Shown here piece after piece: positions 1-7,712 of a DNA stretch of 57,863 nt. This stretch comes from Desulfovibrio sp. GTDB lineage: Bacteria; Desulfobacterota; Desulfovibrionia; Desulfovibrionales; Desulfovibrionaceae. The stretch spans positions 1 through 57,863 of the forward strand of contig JAITSV010000016.1 of assembly GCA_031287575.1 (NCBI GenBank), given 5' to 3'. The notes under the pieces were generated by a model. It saw only the letters and a program-made list of their open reading frames with translations. It searched no databases and was not told the DNA's origin. The position numbers and the translations under genes are program-made. Every line of letters begins with the position of its first letter. The first letter of the stretch is position 1.

Positions 1-20
1 GCTATTTGATGCAAGAATAC

Positions 21-66
21 CCGGGGGACGGGAGGGGGCTTTGAAAAGCCCCCTCCCTTCCCCCGG
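21..66. terminator. Long G/C-armed hairpin, family G
   Basis: Inverted repeat with arms CCGGGGGA, GGGAGGGGGC and their complements around a short TTTGAAAA core. It has the architecture of the hairpins at 9465, 9602 and 25805: G-run arm, AAA/TTT near the loop, C-run arm. It could act as a terminator in either direction. No clean T-tract follows. Confidence 0.5.
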
Positions 67-104
67 ACCCCCTTCCCACCCGCAAACTTTTCAATTGGTC
101 CGAT

Positions 105-140
105 GAGCCCCCGTTGCGGAGACGCGACGGGGGCTCTTTG
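105..140 (+). terminator. Rho-independent terminator
   Basis: Perfect 10-bp stem GAGCCCCCGT (105-114) with ACGGGGGCTC (127-136), followed by TTTG. It most likely ends a rightward transcript that starts left of the window. Confidence 0.65.
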
Positions 141-274
141 TCGTGAGGGGTGTAGTGAATAATTGGAACTCGTAGGGAAGAGGGGGATGTCGCCAAGACA
201 GATTGGCCCCATAGAGGGGGTGCAGGGGGCATTGCCCCCTGCCCGCCGGAGGCGAACAAAAAACCGGCCGCCCC

Positions 275-316
275 AAAAAGGAGCCGCCCCGTCCTGAACG
301 GCAGGGCGGGGCGGTC
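275..316 (-). terminator. Terminator of the FlgO-like gene cluster
   Basis: Read leftward, an imperfect stem (GGACCGCCCCG... / ...CGGGGCGGCTCC) is followed by five T residues (plus-strand AAAAA at 275-279). It lies about 70 bp beyond the stop of the gene at 386-961, so it is the likely end of the leftward transcript from about 2.2 kb. Confidence 0.7.
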
Positions 317-385
317 CGTATCCTGGGCGTGGTGCCCGTGCCCTGGCCCCGCTGGCGCGCGGGGCTGGGCGTCGGAAGCTTGGGG

Positions 386-961
386 TCAGCGCAGGCTGGT
401 GCCCACGCTGGGCCGGATGGGGCCAAGGCGCGTGGCATCCACCAGCAGCGGGCGCAGTTCCTCGGAAACCGGCACGGTGGCGGTGCCCATGGCCAGTACC
501 TCGTTGGACGGGGTGTGGATGAGCCGCATGTTGAAGCGCACGGCCTTGGGGGTGATGGTGTAGGTGCCCGCCAGAATGGCCACGCTGGACACGTTCTGGG
601 TGCCCAGCAGTTCCGTCTTGCGGGTCAGCAGCAGTTCGCCCGTTTCCGGCTGGAACAGGATGGTGCGTCCCTTGCGGATTTCCTGCACCCGGTAGCCCGC
701 CTGCACGAACCAGCGGGACATTTCTTCCGCCATCTGGCGGGCCAGCCCGTTGGCGCCTTCCAGGTCGCCAAGGTCCACCGGGGTGGTGACCATGATGCTG
801 ATACCCTTGGCGGGCGGGGCTTCCTGCCCCAGTTTCCGGGCCATCTGCACGTCCATGGCCGCGGCCATGGCGTCGGCGGCTTCGGGCACGCTGGCGGCGG
901 CCGCCGCCAGGGGCAGCAGCAGACCTATGGTCAGCACGAGCAGGGCGAGTATGCGCTTCAT
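386..961 (-). CDS. FlgO-like secreted envelope protein
   Basis: Secreted protein of 191 residues with a Sec-type signal peptide: MKR, a hydrophobic stretch ending in AAAAA, and likely cleavage near residue 23. The rest resembles the FlgO domain, a periplasmic/outer-membrane fold associated with flagella. Typical features are a residue block predicting helix-strand alternation, the 'ILAGTYTITPKAVRFNMRLI' strand pair (a 'GTY...V..N.RL' pattern), and a later 'VLAMGTATVP' strand. A second protein with the same pattern is two genes upstream, and a small lipoprotein lies between them. In vibrios FlgO acts with FlgP and FlgT; no flagellar gene is seen here, so the flagellar link is inference. No lipobox cysteine is present, unlike the middle gene. 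Confidence 0.6.
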   Translation of the reverse strand: MKRILALLVLTIGLLLPLAAAAASVPEAADAMAAAMDVQMARKLGQEAPPAKGISIMVTTPVDLGDLEGANGLARQMAEEMSRWFVQAGYRVQEIRKGRTILFQPETGELLLTRKTELLGTQNVSSVAILAGTYTITPKAVRFNMRLIHTPSNEVLAMGTATVPVSEELRPLLVDATRLGPIRPSVGTSLR

Positions 962-983
962 GGGATGCTCCGGAATCGCCGCG

Positions 984-1250
984 TCAGCGCAGCGTCTTTA
1001 TCTGACGGTCCACCACGTCCACTTCGCGGGCCAGGGCGTCGCGCACGTCGTCCGAGCGCGCGGCGGCAAGGGCCAGCAGGTAGTGTTCGCGGGCCAGTTC
1101 ATAGCGGCCCTGGGCCTGGTAGGTGCGGCCCTGGTGCCAGTTGTGCAGGGCCTCGTCGCTTTCCGGCACAGAGGCCACCTGCCTGCCGCACCCGGCAAGG
1201 GCGGGCAGGGCCAGGCTGGCCAGCAGCAGAAGGATGGCGGGGGTACGCAT
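984..1250 (-). CDS. Small TPR-like lipoprotein
   Basis: Lipoprotein of 88 residues. The start at 1250 (MRTPAIL) gives a compact signal peptide ending in a lipobox, LPALAGC, with the lipidated cysteine near residue 20; an upstream in-frame start would add 13 unlikely residues. The mature part contains one or two helical repeats ('LHNWHQGRTYQAQGRYELAR', 'HYLLALAAAR') with the spacing of a tetratricopeptide repeat. It lies between two FlgO-like genes, 22 bp from the downstream one and 16 bp from the upstream one, so the three are probably co-transcribed. It may be an outer-membrane anchor or assembly partner for them. The name of the exact family is unknown to me. Confidence 0.6.
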   Translation of the reverse strand: MRTPAILLLLASLALPALAGCGRQVASVPESDEALHNWHQGRTYQAQGRYELAREHYLLALAAARSDDVRDALAREVDVVDRQIKTLR

Positions 1251-1266
1251 GGTTGTTTCCTTGCGG

Positions 1267-2208
1267 CTATTTCCGGGCAGTCCGGTCAAAATCGCCGATG
1301 TTCATGGAACCGCCCATCAGCTTGCGCCCGGTGTTGGCCAGCATGCGGCCCAGCAGGCCGTTGGCGGGCATCACCAGTTCCGCCGTGCGCAGCACCAGGC
1401 CGTCCGCCGCGCGGATCAGCCGGGCGTTGATGAACACGCTGTACTTGTCGCGGTAGTAGGTGCCCGCCACGAACACGGCCCACCCTTCGCGCGCGGGCAG
1501 CACGCCCACGTTGCGCGACAGCAGGAATTCCCCTTCGCCCTCGCGCGGGCGCAGGGTGCCGGGCAGGCGGTATTCCCGCACGGGAAAGCCGCGCTGGTTG
1601 AATTCGTAGAACAGCTGCTCGGCGATGTACCGGCCCAGCGACGACGATTCGTCGAAGTCGTCCTGGTTCACGAACGACGTGGGCAGGGCAATGTACCCCA
1701 TCAGGGCGTCGTTGGGTACCGTGGCCAGCAGTTGGTCCACCAGTTCGCGCACCTTCAGCTTCAGCTCGCGGGCCTCCATGTAGTTGGGGTCCGCCTGGGG
1801 GCGCGGCGCGCCCTTGCTCCAGAACATGCCGCCCTGATTGTCGGGCACCATGAAGCCGTTGTCGTGGGTGACCACCGTGGACAGGGGCATGGTCTGCCCG
1901 TTCACGTTGGCCTCGCCCGATTCCCTGGCCTCCAGCGGGGCGCCGGGGTCCGCGCCAAGGCGTGGGGGTTGCGGCGCCATGGACGCGGGCTGCGGCGGTA
2001 CACCCTGCGACTGGCGCATCTCGGCCACCGCGGGTACGCCGCCGGGGGGCAGCAGGGGCAGGGCGGCAAGGGCAAGGCCGGTCAGGATCAATCCGGTCAG
2101 GACGGGGCCCGTGCGGACCAGCGCCGCAACGCCCGCGCCTGCCGTCTTGTCCTGCCCCTTGCCGGGGGTCTTCTGCGGAATATGTGACTCGCGGGGTACG
2201 CGGGACAT
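1267..2208 (-). CDS. FlgO-like protein with long N-terminal extension
   Basis: Protein of 313 residues. The start at 2208 (MSRVPRES) is chosen because GGAGG lies six bases before it; the much longer open frame upstream runs over the zur gene. Residues about 30-55 form one hydrophobic segment ('VLTGLILTGLALAALPLLPP') that could be a signal anchor. A Pro/Gln-rich linker follows, then the FlgO-like domain: 'LGRYIAEQLFYEFNQRGFPV', 'GTYYRDKYSVFINARLI' and 'GLVLRTAELVMPANGLL'. It is the first gene of a leftward trio ending at the terminator near 280. The paralogy with the gene at 386-961 is clear by pattern; the biological role is unknown. Confidence 0.65.
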   Translation of the reverse strand: MSRVPRESHIPQKTPGKGQDKTAGAGVAALVRTGPVLTGLILTGLALAALPLLPPGGVPAVAEMRQSQGVPPQPASMAPQPPRLGADPGAPLEARESGEANVNGQTMPLSTVVTHDNGFMVPDNQGGMFWSKGAPRPQADPNYMEARELKLKVRELVDQLLATVPNDALMGYIALPTSFVNQDDFDESSSLGRYIAEQLFYEFNQRGFPVREYRLPGTLRPREGEGEFLLSRNVGVLPAREGWAVFVAGTYYRDKYSVFINARLIRAADGLVLRTAELVMPANGLLGRMLANTGRKLMGGSMNIGDFDRTARK

Positions 2209-2630
2209 GATTGCCTCCGGTGGTATCCGCGCGGCGCCGGGCCGCGCGCTGCATGCCGTGGGTGCGCCGGTCTTGCCAGTTTGGCCTGCCTGGCCAGTCT
2301 GGCCGACATGACGGGGCGCTGCTTCGGGATGCTTCGTTGCTCGTCCTATCGGCGGAAACACGAAAAGCTTGAGGCTGCGAAGGCGCGACGCGAGAGAGGA
2401 GAGAGATGGCAAGGCCAGACGAGCGCCAGAGGAGCGCCAGACGAGCGCCAGACGAGCGCCGGGCGAGTGACGGACGCGTGCGGACGAGGGAAGGATGAGG
2501 GAAGGACGAGCGACGGGCGAGCGGAAACAGCGGGGATGCCGTGCGCGATGCCCGGATTTTTCAAGCGCATGTCCATGGCGATGGGCGAAAAGAGGCGGGT
2601 GCCGGAAAGGGAAGAAGCCGTTGCTGCCGG
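2209..2630. other. Spacer between zur and the FlgO-like cluster
   Basis: No gene seen. This spacer of about 420 bp should carry the leftward promoter of the FlgO-like genes. It is dominated by short imperfect repeats: a 10-bp-periodic TGGCC/CAGTCTGG stretch at 2270-2312 and an 11-bp tandem array at 2415-2469. Confidence 0.6.
2415..2469. repeat. 11-bp tandem repeat, five units
   Basis: Five consecutive 11-bp units: CCAGACGAGCG, CCAGAGGAGCG, CCAGACGAGCG, CCAGACGAGCG and the decayed CCGGGCGAGTG. It is noncoding, in the spacer upstream of the FlgO-like gene. Confidence 0.85.
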
Positions 2631-3062
2631 TCAGCCCCTTTGGCACCGGCCGCACACCCCGTCCAGGCGCACTTCCACGTGCTCCACGGTAACCCCGGCG
2701 GGCAGCAGGGCGGCGGCGTCCAGCGTTGCGGGCAACGGGGGCAGGCAGGTCATCACCCCGCATCGTGTGCACTGGAAATGGCCGTGCGGCGCGTTTTCCC
2801 CCGCCGGGGCCATACAGTGCCGGAAGGTGCCGTCGGCCCCGCTGTGGCGTTGCAGGATGCCCGTCTCCACCAGCAGGTCCAGGGTGCGGTACAGGGTCAC
2901 CTTGTCCATGCGGGTGGTGCGGCGCACCGCGTCCAGCAGTTCCTGCGCGGCGGGGGCATGGGGCAGGACGGCCAAGGCCTCCAGCACGGCAATGCGGCGG
3001 GGGGTGGCTTCCAGCCCGGCGTGTTCCAGCCGGGTGCGGGCGTCTGTCACGGGATTGGTCAT
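2631..3062 (-). CDS. zur: Zinc uptake regulator, Fur family
   Basis: Fur-family repressor of 143 residues (usual length 140-160). The start at 3062 (MTNPVTDARTR) drops an unconvincing 40-residue upstream extension. Residues about 1-85 form the winged-helix DNA-binding domain ('ATPRRIAVLEAL', 'MDKVTLYRTLDLLVETGILQ'). The C-terminal dimerisation domain has 'HGHFQCTRCG' and a terminal 'CGRC', two CxxC pairs that form the structural zinc site of Zur/Fur proteins. It is the last gene of a leftward run znuA-znuC-znuB-zur, which argues for zinc rather than iron sensing. A palindrome at the znuA promoter (6244-6264) is the likely operator. A hairpin and repeats separate it from znuB, so its expression may be partly uncoupled. 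Confidence 0.85.
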   Translation of the reverse strand: MTNPVTDARTRLEHAGLEATPRRIAVLEALAVLPHAPAAQELLDAVRRTTRMDKVTLYRTLDLLVETGILQRHSGADGTFRHCMAPAGENAPHGHFQCTRCGVMTCLPPLPATLDAAALLPAGVTVEHVEVRLDGVCGRCQRG

Positions 3063-3134
3063 GGCGTATTCCGATGATGGATTGCGGACTGGACTGCTGG
3101 GATGCGCTCTGTCGCAGGTCCTGTAGTATCCCCT

Positions 3135-3169
3135 CCGTGACGGTGTCCACGAAGTGGGCACCGTCACGG
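3135..3169. promoter_or_regulatory. 11-bp perfect inverted repeat upstream of zur
   Basis: CCGTGACGGTG (3135-3145) and CACCGTCACGG (3159-3169) are perfect complements separated by 13 bases, 73 bp upstream of the zur start. There is no T-tract in the leftward direction, so it is not a clean terminator. It may be an attenuator, an mRNA-stabilising hairpin in the znuB-zur spacer, or an operator. It does not resemble the znuA palindrome. Confidence 0.5.
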
Positions 3170-3190
3170 CAAAAGGGGTCAAGGGGCGGC

Positions 3191-3312
3191 AGCCGTTACG
3201 TGAGCGCGGAGCGCGAACGTTACGGACGCCGACAGCAGAGATGGTGCGGCCCCCTTGCTTCAGCCGTTAGGCGTGCGCGTAGCGAACGTCTTACGGATGA
3301 AGACAGCAGCGC
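3191..3312. repeat. Two copies of a short palindromic module (family A)
   Basis: Two direct copies, at about 3191-3237 and 3261-3310. Each begins CAGCCGTTA, passes through GAGC/GTGC...GCGAACG and closes with TTACGGA followed by GACAGCAG. The outer ends (CCGTTAnG / CnTTACGG) are near-complementary. The same module occurs at 41432-41478 and, in reverse, at 46339-46388 and 46452-46496. It lies between znuB and zur. Confidence 0.75.
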
Positions 3313-3322
3313 TGCGGGGGAT

Positions 3323-3339
3323 GGGGGCGGAGCCCCCAG
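3323..3339 (-). terminator. Hairpin just after znuB
   Basis: TGGGGGC-gga-GCCCCCA, a perfect 7-bp stem with a 3-nt loop, lies 1 bp beyond the znuB stop. No T-tract follows, so it may be a weak terminator or a 3'-end stabiliser within the znu-zur operon. Confidence 0.45.
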
Positions 3340-3340
3340 T

Positions 3341-4168
3341 TCATTGCGGGTTGCGCCCGCCCATTGCCCGCCGCAGCGCGCCCGCGCCGGACACGGCCAT
3401 GAACCCTGCCGAGGCCACGGCGATGATGGCCGCGCCGGAGGTCACGTCCCAGCGGTAGGCCAGGGCCAGTCCCCCCACGCAGAACACGGTGCTCCACGCG
3501 GTGGCGGCGGCCATCATGGACGGCAGCGAACGGGCCGAGCGCGCCGCGATGAACGGCGGGATGGTCAGCAGGGCCATGACCAGCACCAGCCCCACCACGC
3601 GGATCAGCATCACCACGCCCACCGCCGTCATGCCCACCACCAGGTAGTGGGCGGTGCGCACCGGCAGGCCGCGCGCCTCCGCGAATTCGCGGTCGAAGGA
3701 GGTCACCAGCAGGGTCTGGTGGCACAGGGCCACCACGGCCAGCAACGCGGCGTCCAGTGCGGCCATCAGGTACAGGTCGGTCAGCGGCACGGCCAGGATG
3801 GACCCGAACAGAAAGCTCATCAGATCGGCCTTGTAGCCGGGGGTAAGGTCTATGAGGATGATCCCGAAGGCCATGCCCGCCGCCCACAGCACGCCGATGG
3901 CCGTGTCCGCCTTTTCGGGCCGCTTCAGGGCCACCCCGGCCATGAGCATGGACGAGGCCACGGAAAAGCCGATGGCGCTGGGCAGCACCGGCCAGCCGTA
4001 ATGGAAGGCCAGCCCCACGCCGCCGTAGGCCGCGTGCGATACCCCGCCCGCCAGAAACACCAGCCGGTTCACCACCACCAGGGTGCCGATGACCCCGCAG
4101 GCAATGCTGGCCAGCAAGGATGCGGCCAGGGCCTGCTGCATGAAGTCGTAGGAGAGCGCGTCAAGCAT
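3341..4168 (-). CDS. znuB: Zinc ABC transporter permease
   Basis: Membrane protein of 275 residues, ABC-3 (ZnuB/MntB) permease family. About eight hydrophobic segments are visible, starting 'LLASIACGVIGTLVVVNRLVFLAGGVSHAAYGGVG'; the 'G.SHA..GG' motif is characteristic of the family. The motif 'RVVGLVLVMALLTIPPFIA' near residue 195 matches the region that contacts the ATPase. The start codon overlaps the znuC stop (TGATG), which implies translational coupling. It forms the channel for zinc delivered by ZnuA and powered by ZnuC. The metal is inferred from the His-rich binding protein and the linked zur. Confidence 0.88.
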   Translation of the reverse strand: MLDALSYDFMQQALAASLLASIACGVIGTLVVVNRLVFLAGGVSHAAYGGVGLAFHYGWPVLPSAIGFSVASSMLMAGVALKRPEKADTAIGVLWAAGMAFGIILIDLTPGYKADLMSFLFGSILAVPLTDLYLMAALDAALLAVVALCHQTLLVTSFDREFAEARGLPVRTAHYLVVGMTAVGVVMLIRVVGLVLVMALLTIPPFIAARSARSLPSMMAAATAWSTVFCVGGLALAYRWDVTSGAAIIAVASAGFMAVSGAGALRRAMGGRNPQ

Positions 4169-5088
4169 CAGGCGTCCTTTGCGGCGGGGGAGGTCGGGGC
4201 GTTGGAGACATCAGTGGAAACGGGAGGTGTGGCGGGGGCGGAAGTCTTCAGCTCGTCCATGCGCGGCAGCACCGGGAACAGCCCGGACACGGACGAGATG
4301 AACGCCCCCATGGGGCAGGTCTTTTCATGGTGGCCGTAGAGCATGGTCAGCATGTCCGGGGTCAGCCCCGCGCCCCGGCTGTGCACCAGGGTACGGTTGA
4401 CGAAGGCCACGTTGGAAAAGGTGGACGTGGCGATGGACAGGTCGTGGCTGACCACCACCAGGGTGTGCGGCCCGCGCAGGGTGCCCAGGAATTCGAAGAA
4501 GCAGAACGAGCCCTGCGGGTCGATGGAGGCGGTGGGCTCGTCCAGCAGCAGCAGTTCCGGCTGGGCCATCAGGGCGCGGGCCACCACGGCACGCTGGCGC
4601 TGCCCGCCGGAAAGCTCGCCCACCATGCGTTTTTCCATGCCGGAAAGGCCCACCTGGTCCAGCGCCTCGCGGGCACGGCCGATGGACGCAGCATCGCGCG
4701 ACCAGTGGCGGCCCAGCAGGCCGCGCCGGGTGCCCGCAAGGCCCATCAGCACCACGTCCAGCACGGTGACGGGAAAGTCCAGCCGGGCCGTGGAGTACTG
4801 CGGCACGTAGCCGATGCGCGGCAGCGCCGCCCTGGGCGCGCCGCCGAACAGCGTGACGCTGCCGGAACGCGGGGCCAGCAGGCCCAGCAGCAGCTTGAGC
4901 AGGGTGGTCTTGCCGCCGCCGTTGGGGCCGAGCACGGCCAGGAATTCGCCGCGCTCCACGGTAAGGTCCACGTGGTCCAGCACCGGTTCCTCGCCGTAGG
5001 CGAAGCACAGGTCGCGCACGGCGATGACCGGTTCGTGCGGTGTAGGCGGTGCGCCCGGCATGCCGGGCGCGCTGGAGGGCATGTGCAT
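4168..5088 (-). CDS. znuC: Zinc ABC transporter ATPase
   Basis: ABC ATPase of 306 residues, somewhat longer than a typical ZnuC of about 250. The Walker A motif is 'GPNGGGKTT', the signature is 'LSGGQRQR', and Walker B with the catalytic glutamate is '[10 protein letters not shown]', followed by the switch histidine in 'VVSHD'. The extra length is a C-terminal tail of about 50 residues after '[14 protein letters not shown]', ending in a Pro/Ala/Thr-rich stretch, and a short N-terminal Pro-rich leader. A second in-frame ATG lies two codons in. The gene starts 6 bp after znuA stops and overlaps znuB by one base. It energises zinc import. Confidence 0.88.
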   Translation of the reverse strand: MHMPSSAPGMPGAPPTPHEPVIAVRDLCFAYGEEPVLDHVDLTVERGEFLAVLGPNGGGKTTLLKLLLGLLAPRSGSVTLFGGAPRAALPRIGYVPQYSTARLDFPVTVLDVVLMGLAGTRRGLLGRHWSRDAASIGRAREALDQVGLSGMEKRMVGELSGGQRQRAVVARALMAQPELLLLDEPTASIDPQGSFCFFEFLGTLRGPHTLVVVSHDLSIATSTFSNVAFVNRTLVHSRGAGLTPDMLTMLYGHHEKTCPMGAFISSVSGLFPVLPRMDELKTSAPATPPVSTDVSNAPTSPAAKDA

Positions 5089-5094
5089 GCGTGT

Positions 5095-6207
5095 CTACTT
5101 GCTGAGGGTTTGGGCCATGGACTCGGCCACGCGGCGGATGTTGGCGGCCCAGTCTTCGGCCAGCGGGTCGGCCTCGATGAGCTTCGCCCCCACGTTGCGG
5201 GCGATGGTTTCCGCGCCGCGCTTCGAGAACTGCGGCTGGACGAAGATGGCCTCGATCTTCTCCTTCTTGGCGAACTCCACGATGCGGGTCAACTGCCTGG
5301 GCCCCGGTTCGCGTCCTTCCACCTCTATGGCCACTTCGCGCAGGTTGTAGTTGTGGGCAAAGTAGCTCCACGCCGGGTGAAAGACCATGAAGCGGCGGCG
5401 GTTTTCGGGCACGTTCTCGAACAGGCCGTTGATGTGCAGGTCCAGTTCGTCCAGTTCGCGCACGAAGGCGTCGTGGTTGGCGCGGTACAGGGGGGCGTGG
5501 GCCGGGTCGGCCTTGACCAGCGCGGCCTTGATGGATCCGGCCATCATCTTGACCAGCGCGGGAGACAGCCAGATGTGCGGGTCGCCGCCTTCATGGTCGT
5601 GGTGGTGGCCTTCGGCAGCCTCGCCGTCGTGGTGGTCGTGATCGGCGTCATGCGCGGGGTTGGGAGCCGCCGCGTGCGCGTCCTTGTGCCCATCCTTGTG
5701 ATCGGTGTCGTGCTCGGCGTCATGGTCGTGATCTTCATCCAGAAAATGCTCGTCCTGCGGCAGCAGGTCGATGCCCTTTTCCAGGCGCACCACGGTCATG
5801 TCCTTGCCGCCCGCAGAGGTGATGCGGTCCAGCCAGGCCTTTTCGAAGGGCACGCCGATGGTCATGTACAGCTTGGCCCCGGCAAGCCCGCGCATCTGGC
5901 TGGGCTTCGGCTCGTAGGTGTGCGGGTCGGCACCGGGGGGCACCATCACCGTCACCTCGGCAAGGTCGCCCGCGATGCGCTGGACGAAATACTTCTGCGG
6001 CAGAATGCTGACGGCCACCTGCACGGCGGCAGCAGCGCTGGCGGGCGCAACGGCGGGGGAGCCGGGTGCGGCAAGCAGGCCGGACAGCAGGAACAGGAAG
6101 AGCAGGGCACGCAGGGCGGACAGCCCGAACCGCGAGCCCCGGGCAAATCGGGTGAATCGGGCAAACCGGGACGGGATGGTTTTCGGAAGGGCAAAGGGGG
6201 TGTTCAT
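5095..6207 (-). CDS. znuA: Periplasmic zinc-binding protein
   Basis: Cluster A-I solute-binding protein of 370 residues. The start at 6207 (MNTPFALPK) is preceded by GGAGG at the right distance. The signal peptide has an unusually long basic n-region made of repeats of R-F-[AT], encoded by four 9-bp units at 6140-6175, then a Leu/Phe-rich core cleaved near 'ASAAAA'. Metal ligands include the His of 'PPGADPHTYEP'. A His/Asp-rich loop follows at about residues 150-205, rich in 'DHDH' and ending 'GHHHDHEGG', typical of zinc-type ZnuA. The next ligand is the His of 'DPHIWLSP', then 'VFHPAWSYF'. It is first in the operon, behind a sigma70-like promoter and a Zur-type palindrome. Confidence 0.88.
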   Translation of the reverse strand: MNTPFALPKTIPSRFARFTRFARGSRFGLSALRALLFLFLLSGLLAAPGSPAVAPASAAAAVQVAVSILPQKYFVQRIAGDLAEVTVMVPPGADPHTYEPKPSQMRGLAGAKLYMTIGVPFEKAWLDRITSAGGKDMTVVRLEKGIDLLPQDEHFLDEDHDHDAEHDTDHKDGHKDAHAAAPNPAHDADHDHHDGEAAEGHHHDHEGGDPHIWLSPALVKMMAGSIKAALVKADPAHAPLYRANHDAFVRELDELDLHINGLFENVPENRRRFMVFHPAWSYFAHNYNLREVAIEVEGREPGPRQLTRIVEFAKKEKIEAIFVQPQFSKRGAETIARNVGAKLIEADPLAEDWAANIRRVAESMAQTLSK

Positions 6208-6243
6208 GGCGCCTCCGGCGGGGGTTCCGGGATGAAGGGTTGA

Positions 6244-6264
6244 AAATGCAACTCGGTTGCATTT
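6244..6264 (-). promoter_or_regulatory. Probable Zur operator ahead of znuA
   Basis: Perfect 9-bp inverted repeat AAATGCAAC-tcg-GTTGCATTT, 36 bp upstream of the znuA start. It sits just downstream of the predicted -10 and would cover the transcription start, a classic repressor position. Size and symmetry fit a Fur/Zur-family site. Assignment to Zur is inferred from the operon content. Confidence 0.75.
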
Positions 6265-6268
6265 CGAG

Positions 6269-6297
6269 CATGTAGTCCTCTGGCCGCATGGTGTCAA
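6269..6297 (-). promoter_or_regulatory. znuA promoter, sigma70-like
   Basis: Leftward -35 TTGACA (6297-6292), 17-bp spacer, and -10 TACATG (6274-6269). The -35 is a perfect consensus match; the -10 matches at three positions. The Zur palindrome begins five bases downstream. Confidence 0.6.
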
Positions 6298-6620
6298 CGC
6301 GCCGGGGCGAAAGATGGGACGAAAGAAGAGGGCGCAGCGACAGCTGGCCGCGCGGGTCTCCCCATCTCCGGAGGAGGGACCCCATCTTCCGCCCGCCGCA
6401 ACACACGACGGTTCCGGGCGCCATCCCGTCCTGCCTCCCCGCCGCCATCCCGCCGCGCCTGTCCCCCCCCCGCCTGTCTGTCACACCTGCCCGCCATGCC
6501 GTCCGGGCGGCGGTGGCGCCCTTGGCGAGCAGGGGGAAATGGAGTATGAACCATCAATTCGGCCCGCGCCCTCCGAGCACCTGGGGGGGCCGCCGGGCCG
6601 TCCATCTTCAGGAACCATTC
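6298..6620. other. Divergent spacer znuA/ispG
   Basis: About 320 bp with no convincing gene. Open frames run through it but begin with low-complexity Arg/Pro-rich sequence and have no ribosome-binding site. It should carry the rightward promoter for ispG-proS; I could not place it confidently. Confidence 0.5.
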
Positions 6621-7712
6621 ATGACCATCGAACGCAGGCGGACCCGCGAGGTCCGCATCGGCTCCGTGCGCATCGGGGGGGACAACCCCGTGGTGGTGCA
6701 GAGCATGGCCAACACCGACACCCGCGACGTGGACGCCACCGTGGCGCAAATCCGCGCGCTGGCCGACGTGGGGTGCGAGGTGGTGCGCCTTGCCGTGCTG
6801 AACGAGGCGGCGGCTGCGGCCATCGGCCCCATCCGTGCCGCATCGCCCGTGCCGCTGGTGGCGGACATCCATTTCGATCACCGCCTGGCCGTGGCCGCGC
6901 TGGAAGCGGGCGTGGACGCCCTGCGCATCAACCCCGGCAACATCGGGGGCGAGGCCAACGTGGCCCGCGTGGTGGACGCGGCCCGTGCGCGCGGCGCGTG
7001 CATCCGGGTGGGGGTCAATTCCGGCTCGGTGGAAAGGCACCTGCTGGAACGCTTCGGCGGGCCGACGCCCGAAGCCATGGTGGAAAGCGCCCTCGGCCAT
7101 GTGCGCATGCTGGAGGATAGAGGCTTCGGCGACATCAAGATTTCGCTGAAGTCCTCGTCGGTGCTGCACACCATCGACGCCTACCGCGTGCTGGCCGAAC
7201 GGTGCGACTATCCCCTGCACATCGGCGTGACCGAGGCGGGCACCATGCTGCGCGGGTCGGTCAAGTCCTCCGTGGGCCTTGGCGTGCTGCTGTGGCTGGG
7301 CATAGGCGACACGCTGCGCGTCTCGCTGACCAGCGACCCGGTGGAGGAAATCCCCGTGGCGTGGGAAATATTGCGCTCGCTGGGGCTGCGTCACCGGGGG
7401 CCGGAAATCATTTCCTGCCCGACCTGCGGACGCACGGAGATAGGCCTGATCAGCCTGGCGCAGGAAGTGGAACGCCGCCTCGCGGGCGAGACGGAAAACT
7501 TCAAGGTGGCCGTCATGGGCTGCGCCGTCAACGGCCCCGGCGAGGCCCGCGAGGCCGACATCGGCATCGCGGGCGGGCGCGACAAGGGCATCATCTTCCG
7601 CAAGGGAGAGATCATACGAACAGTCAAGGGCGGCGCGAACCTGCTCGCCGCCTTCATGGAAGAACTCGATACGTTCCTTGCCGAACGCAAGGCAGCCAGA
7701 AAGGACAGCTGA
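6621..7712 (+). CDS. ispG: 4-hydroxy-3-methylbut-2-enyl diphosphate synthase
   Basis: Protein of 363 residues, usual for short bacterial IspG (gcpE). It converts 2-C-methyl-D-erythritol 2,4-cyclodiphosphate to HMBPP in the MEP isoprenoid pathway, using a [4Fe-4S] cluster. The start at 6621 ([11 protein letters not shown]) gives the family N-terminus; AGGA precedes it. The TIM-barrel begins with '[16 protein letters not shown]'. Cluster ligands lie in the C-terminal domain: '[11 protein letters not shown]' and, 30 residues later, '[11 protein letters not shown]' with the catalytic Glu. Its stop overlaps the proS start (TGATG). The same pathway's dxs lies 6 kb downstream on the same strand. Confidence 0.93.
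   Translation: MTIERRRTREVRIGSVRIGGDNPVVVQSMANTDTRDVDATVAQIRALADVGCEVVRLAVLNEAAAAAIGPIRAASPVPLVADIHFDHRLAVAALEAGVDALRINPGNIGGEANVARVVDAARARGACIRVGVNSGSVERHLLERFGGPTPEAMVESALGHVRMLEDRGFGDIKISLKSSSVLHTIDAYRVLAERCDYPLHIGVTEAGTMLRGSVKSSVGLGVLLWLGIGDTLRVSLTSDPVEEIPVAWEILRSLGLRHRGPEIISCPTCGRTEIGLISLAQEVERRLAGETENFKVAVMGCAVNGPGEAREADIGIAGGRDKGIIFRKGEIIRTVKGGANLLAAFMEELDTFLAERKAARKDS

Larger units (their letters stand above)
1..274. other. Left-edge intergenic DNA, no gene seen
   Basis: No credible coding region is seen here. The stretch is a series of strong inverted repeats: arms at 21-66, a GAGCCCCCGT/ACGGGGGCTC hairpin at 105-136, and GCAGGGGGC-att-GCCCCCTGC at 222-242. It probably holds the ends of a gene lying left of the window. 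The sequence at 81-97 (GCAAACTTTTCAATTGG) resembles tails that follow other G/C-armed hairpins in this window, at 9515-9534 and 41510-41529. Confidence 0.6.

Noticed and set aside
6288..6620. 110-residue N-terminal extension of IspG
   Set aside because: Arg/Pro-rich low-complexity sequence with no ribosome-binding site. IspG is full length from 6621.
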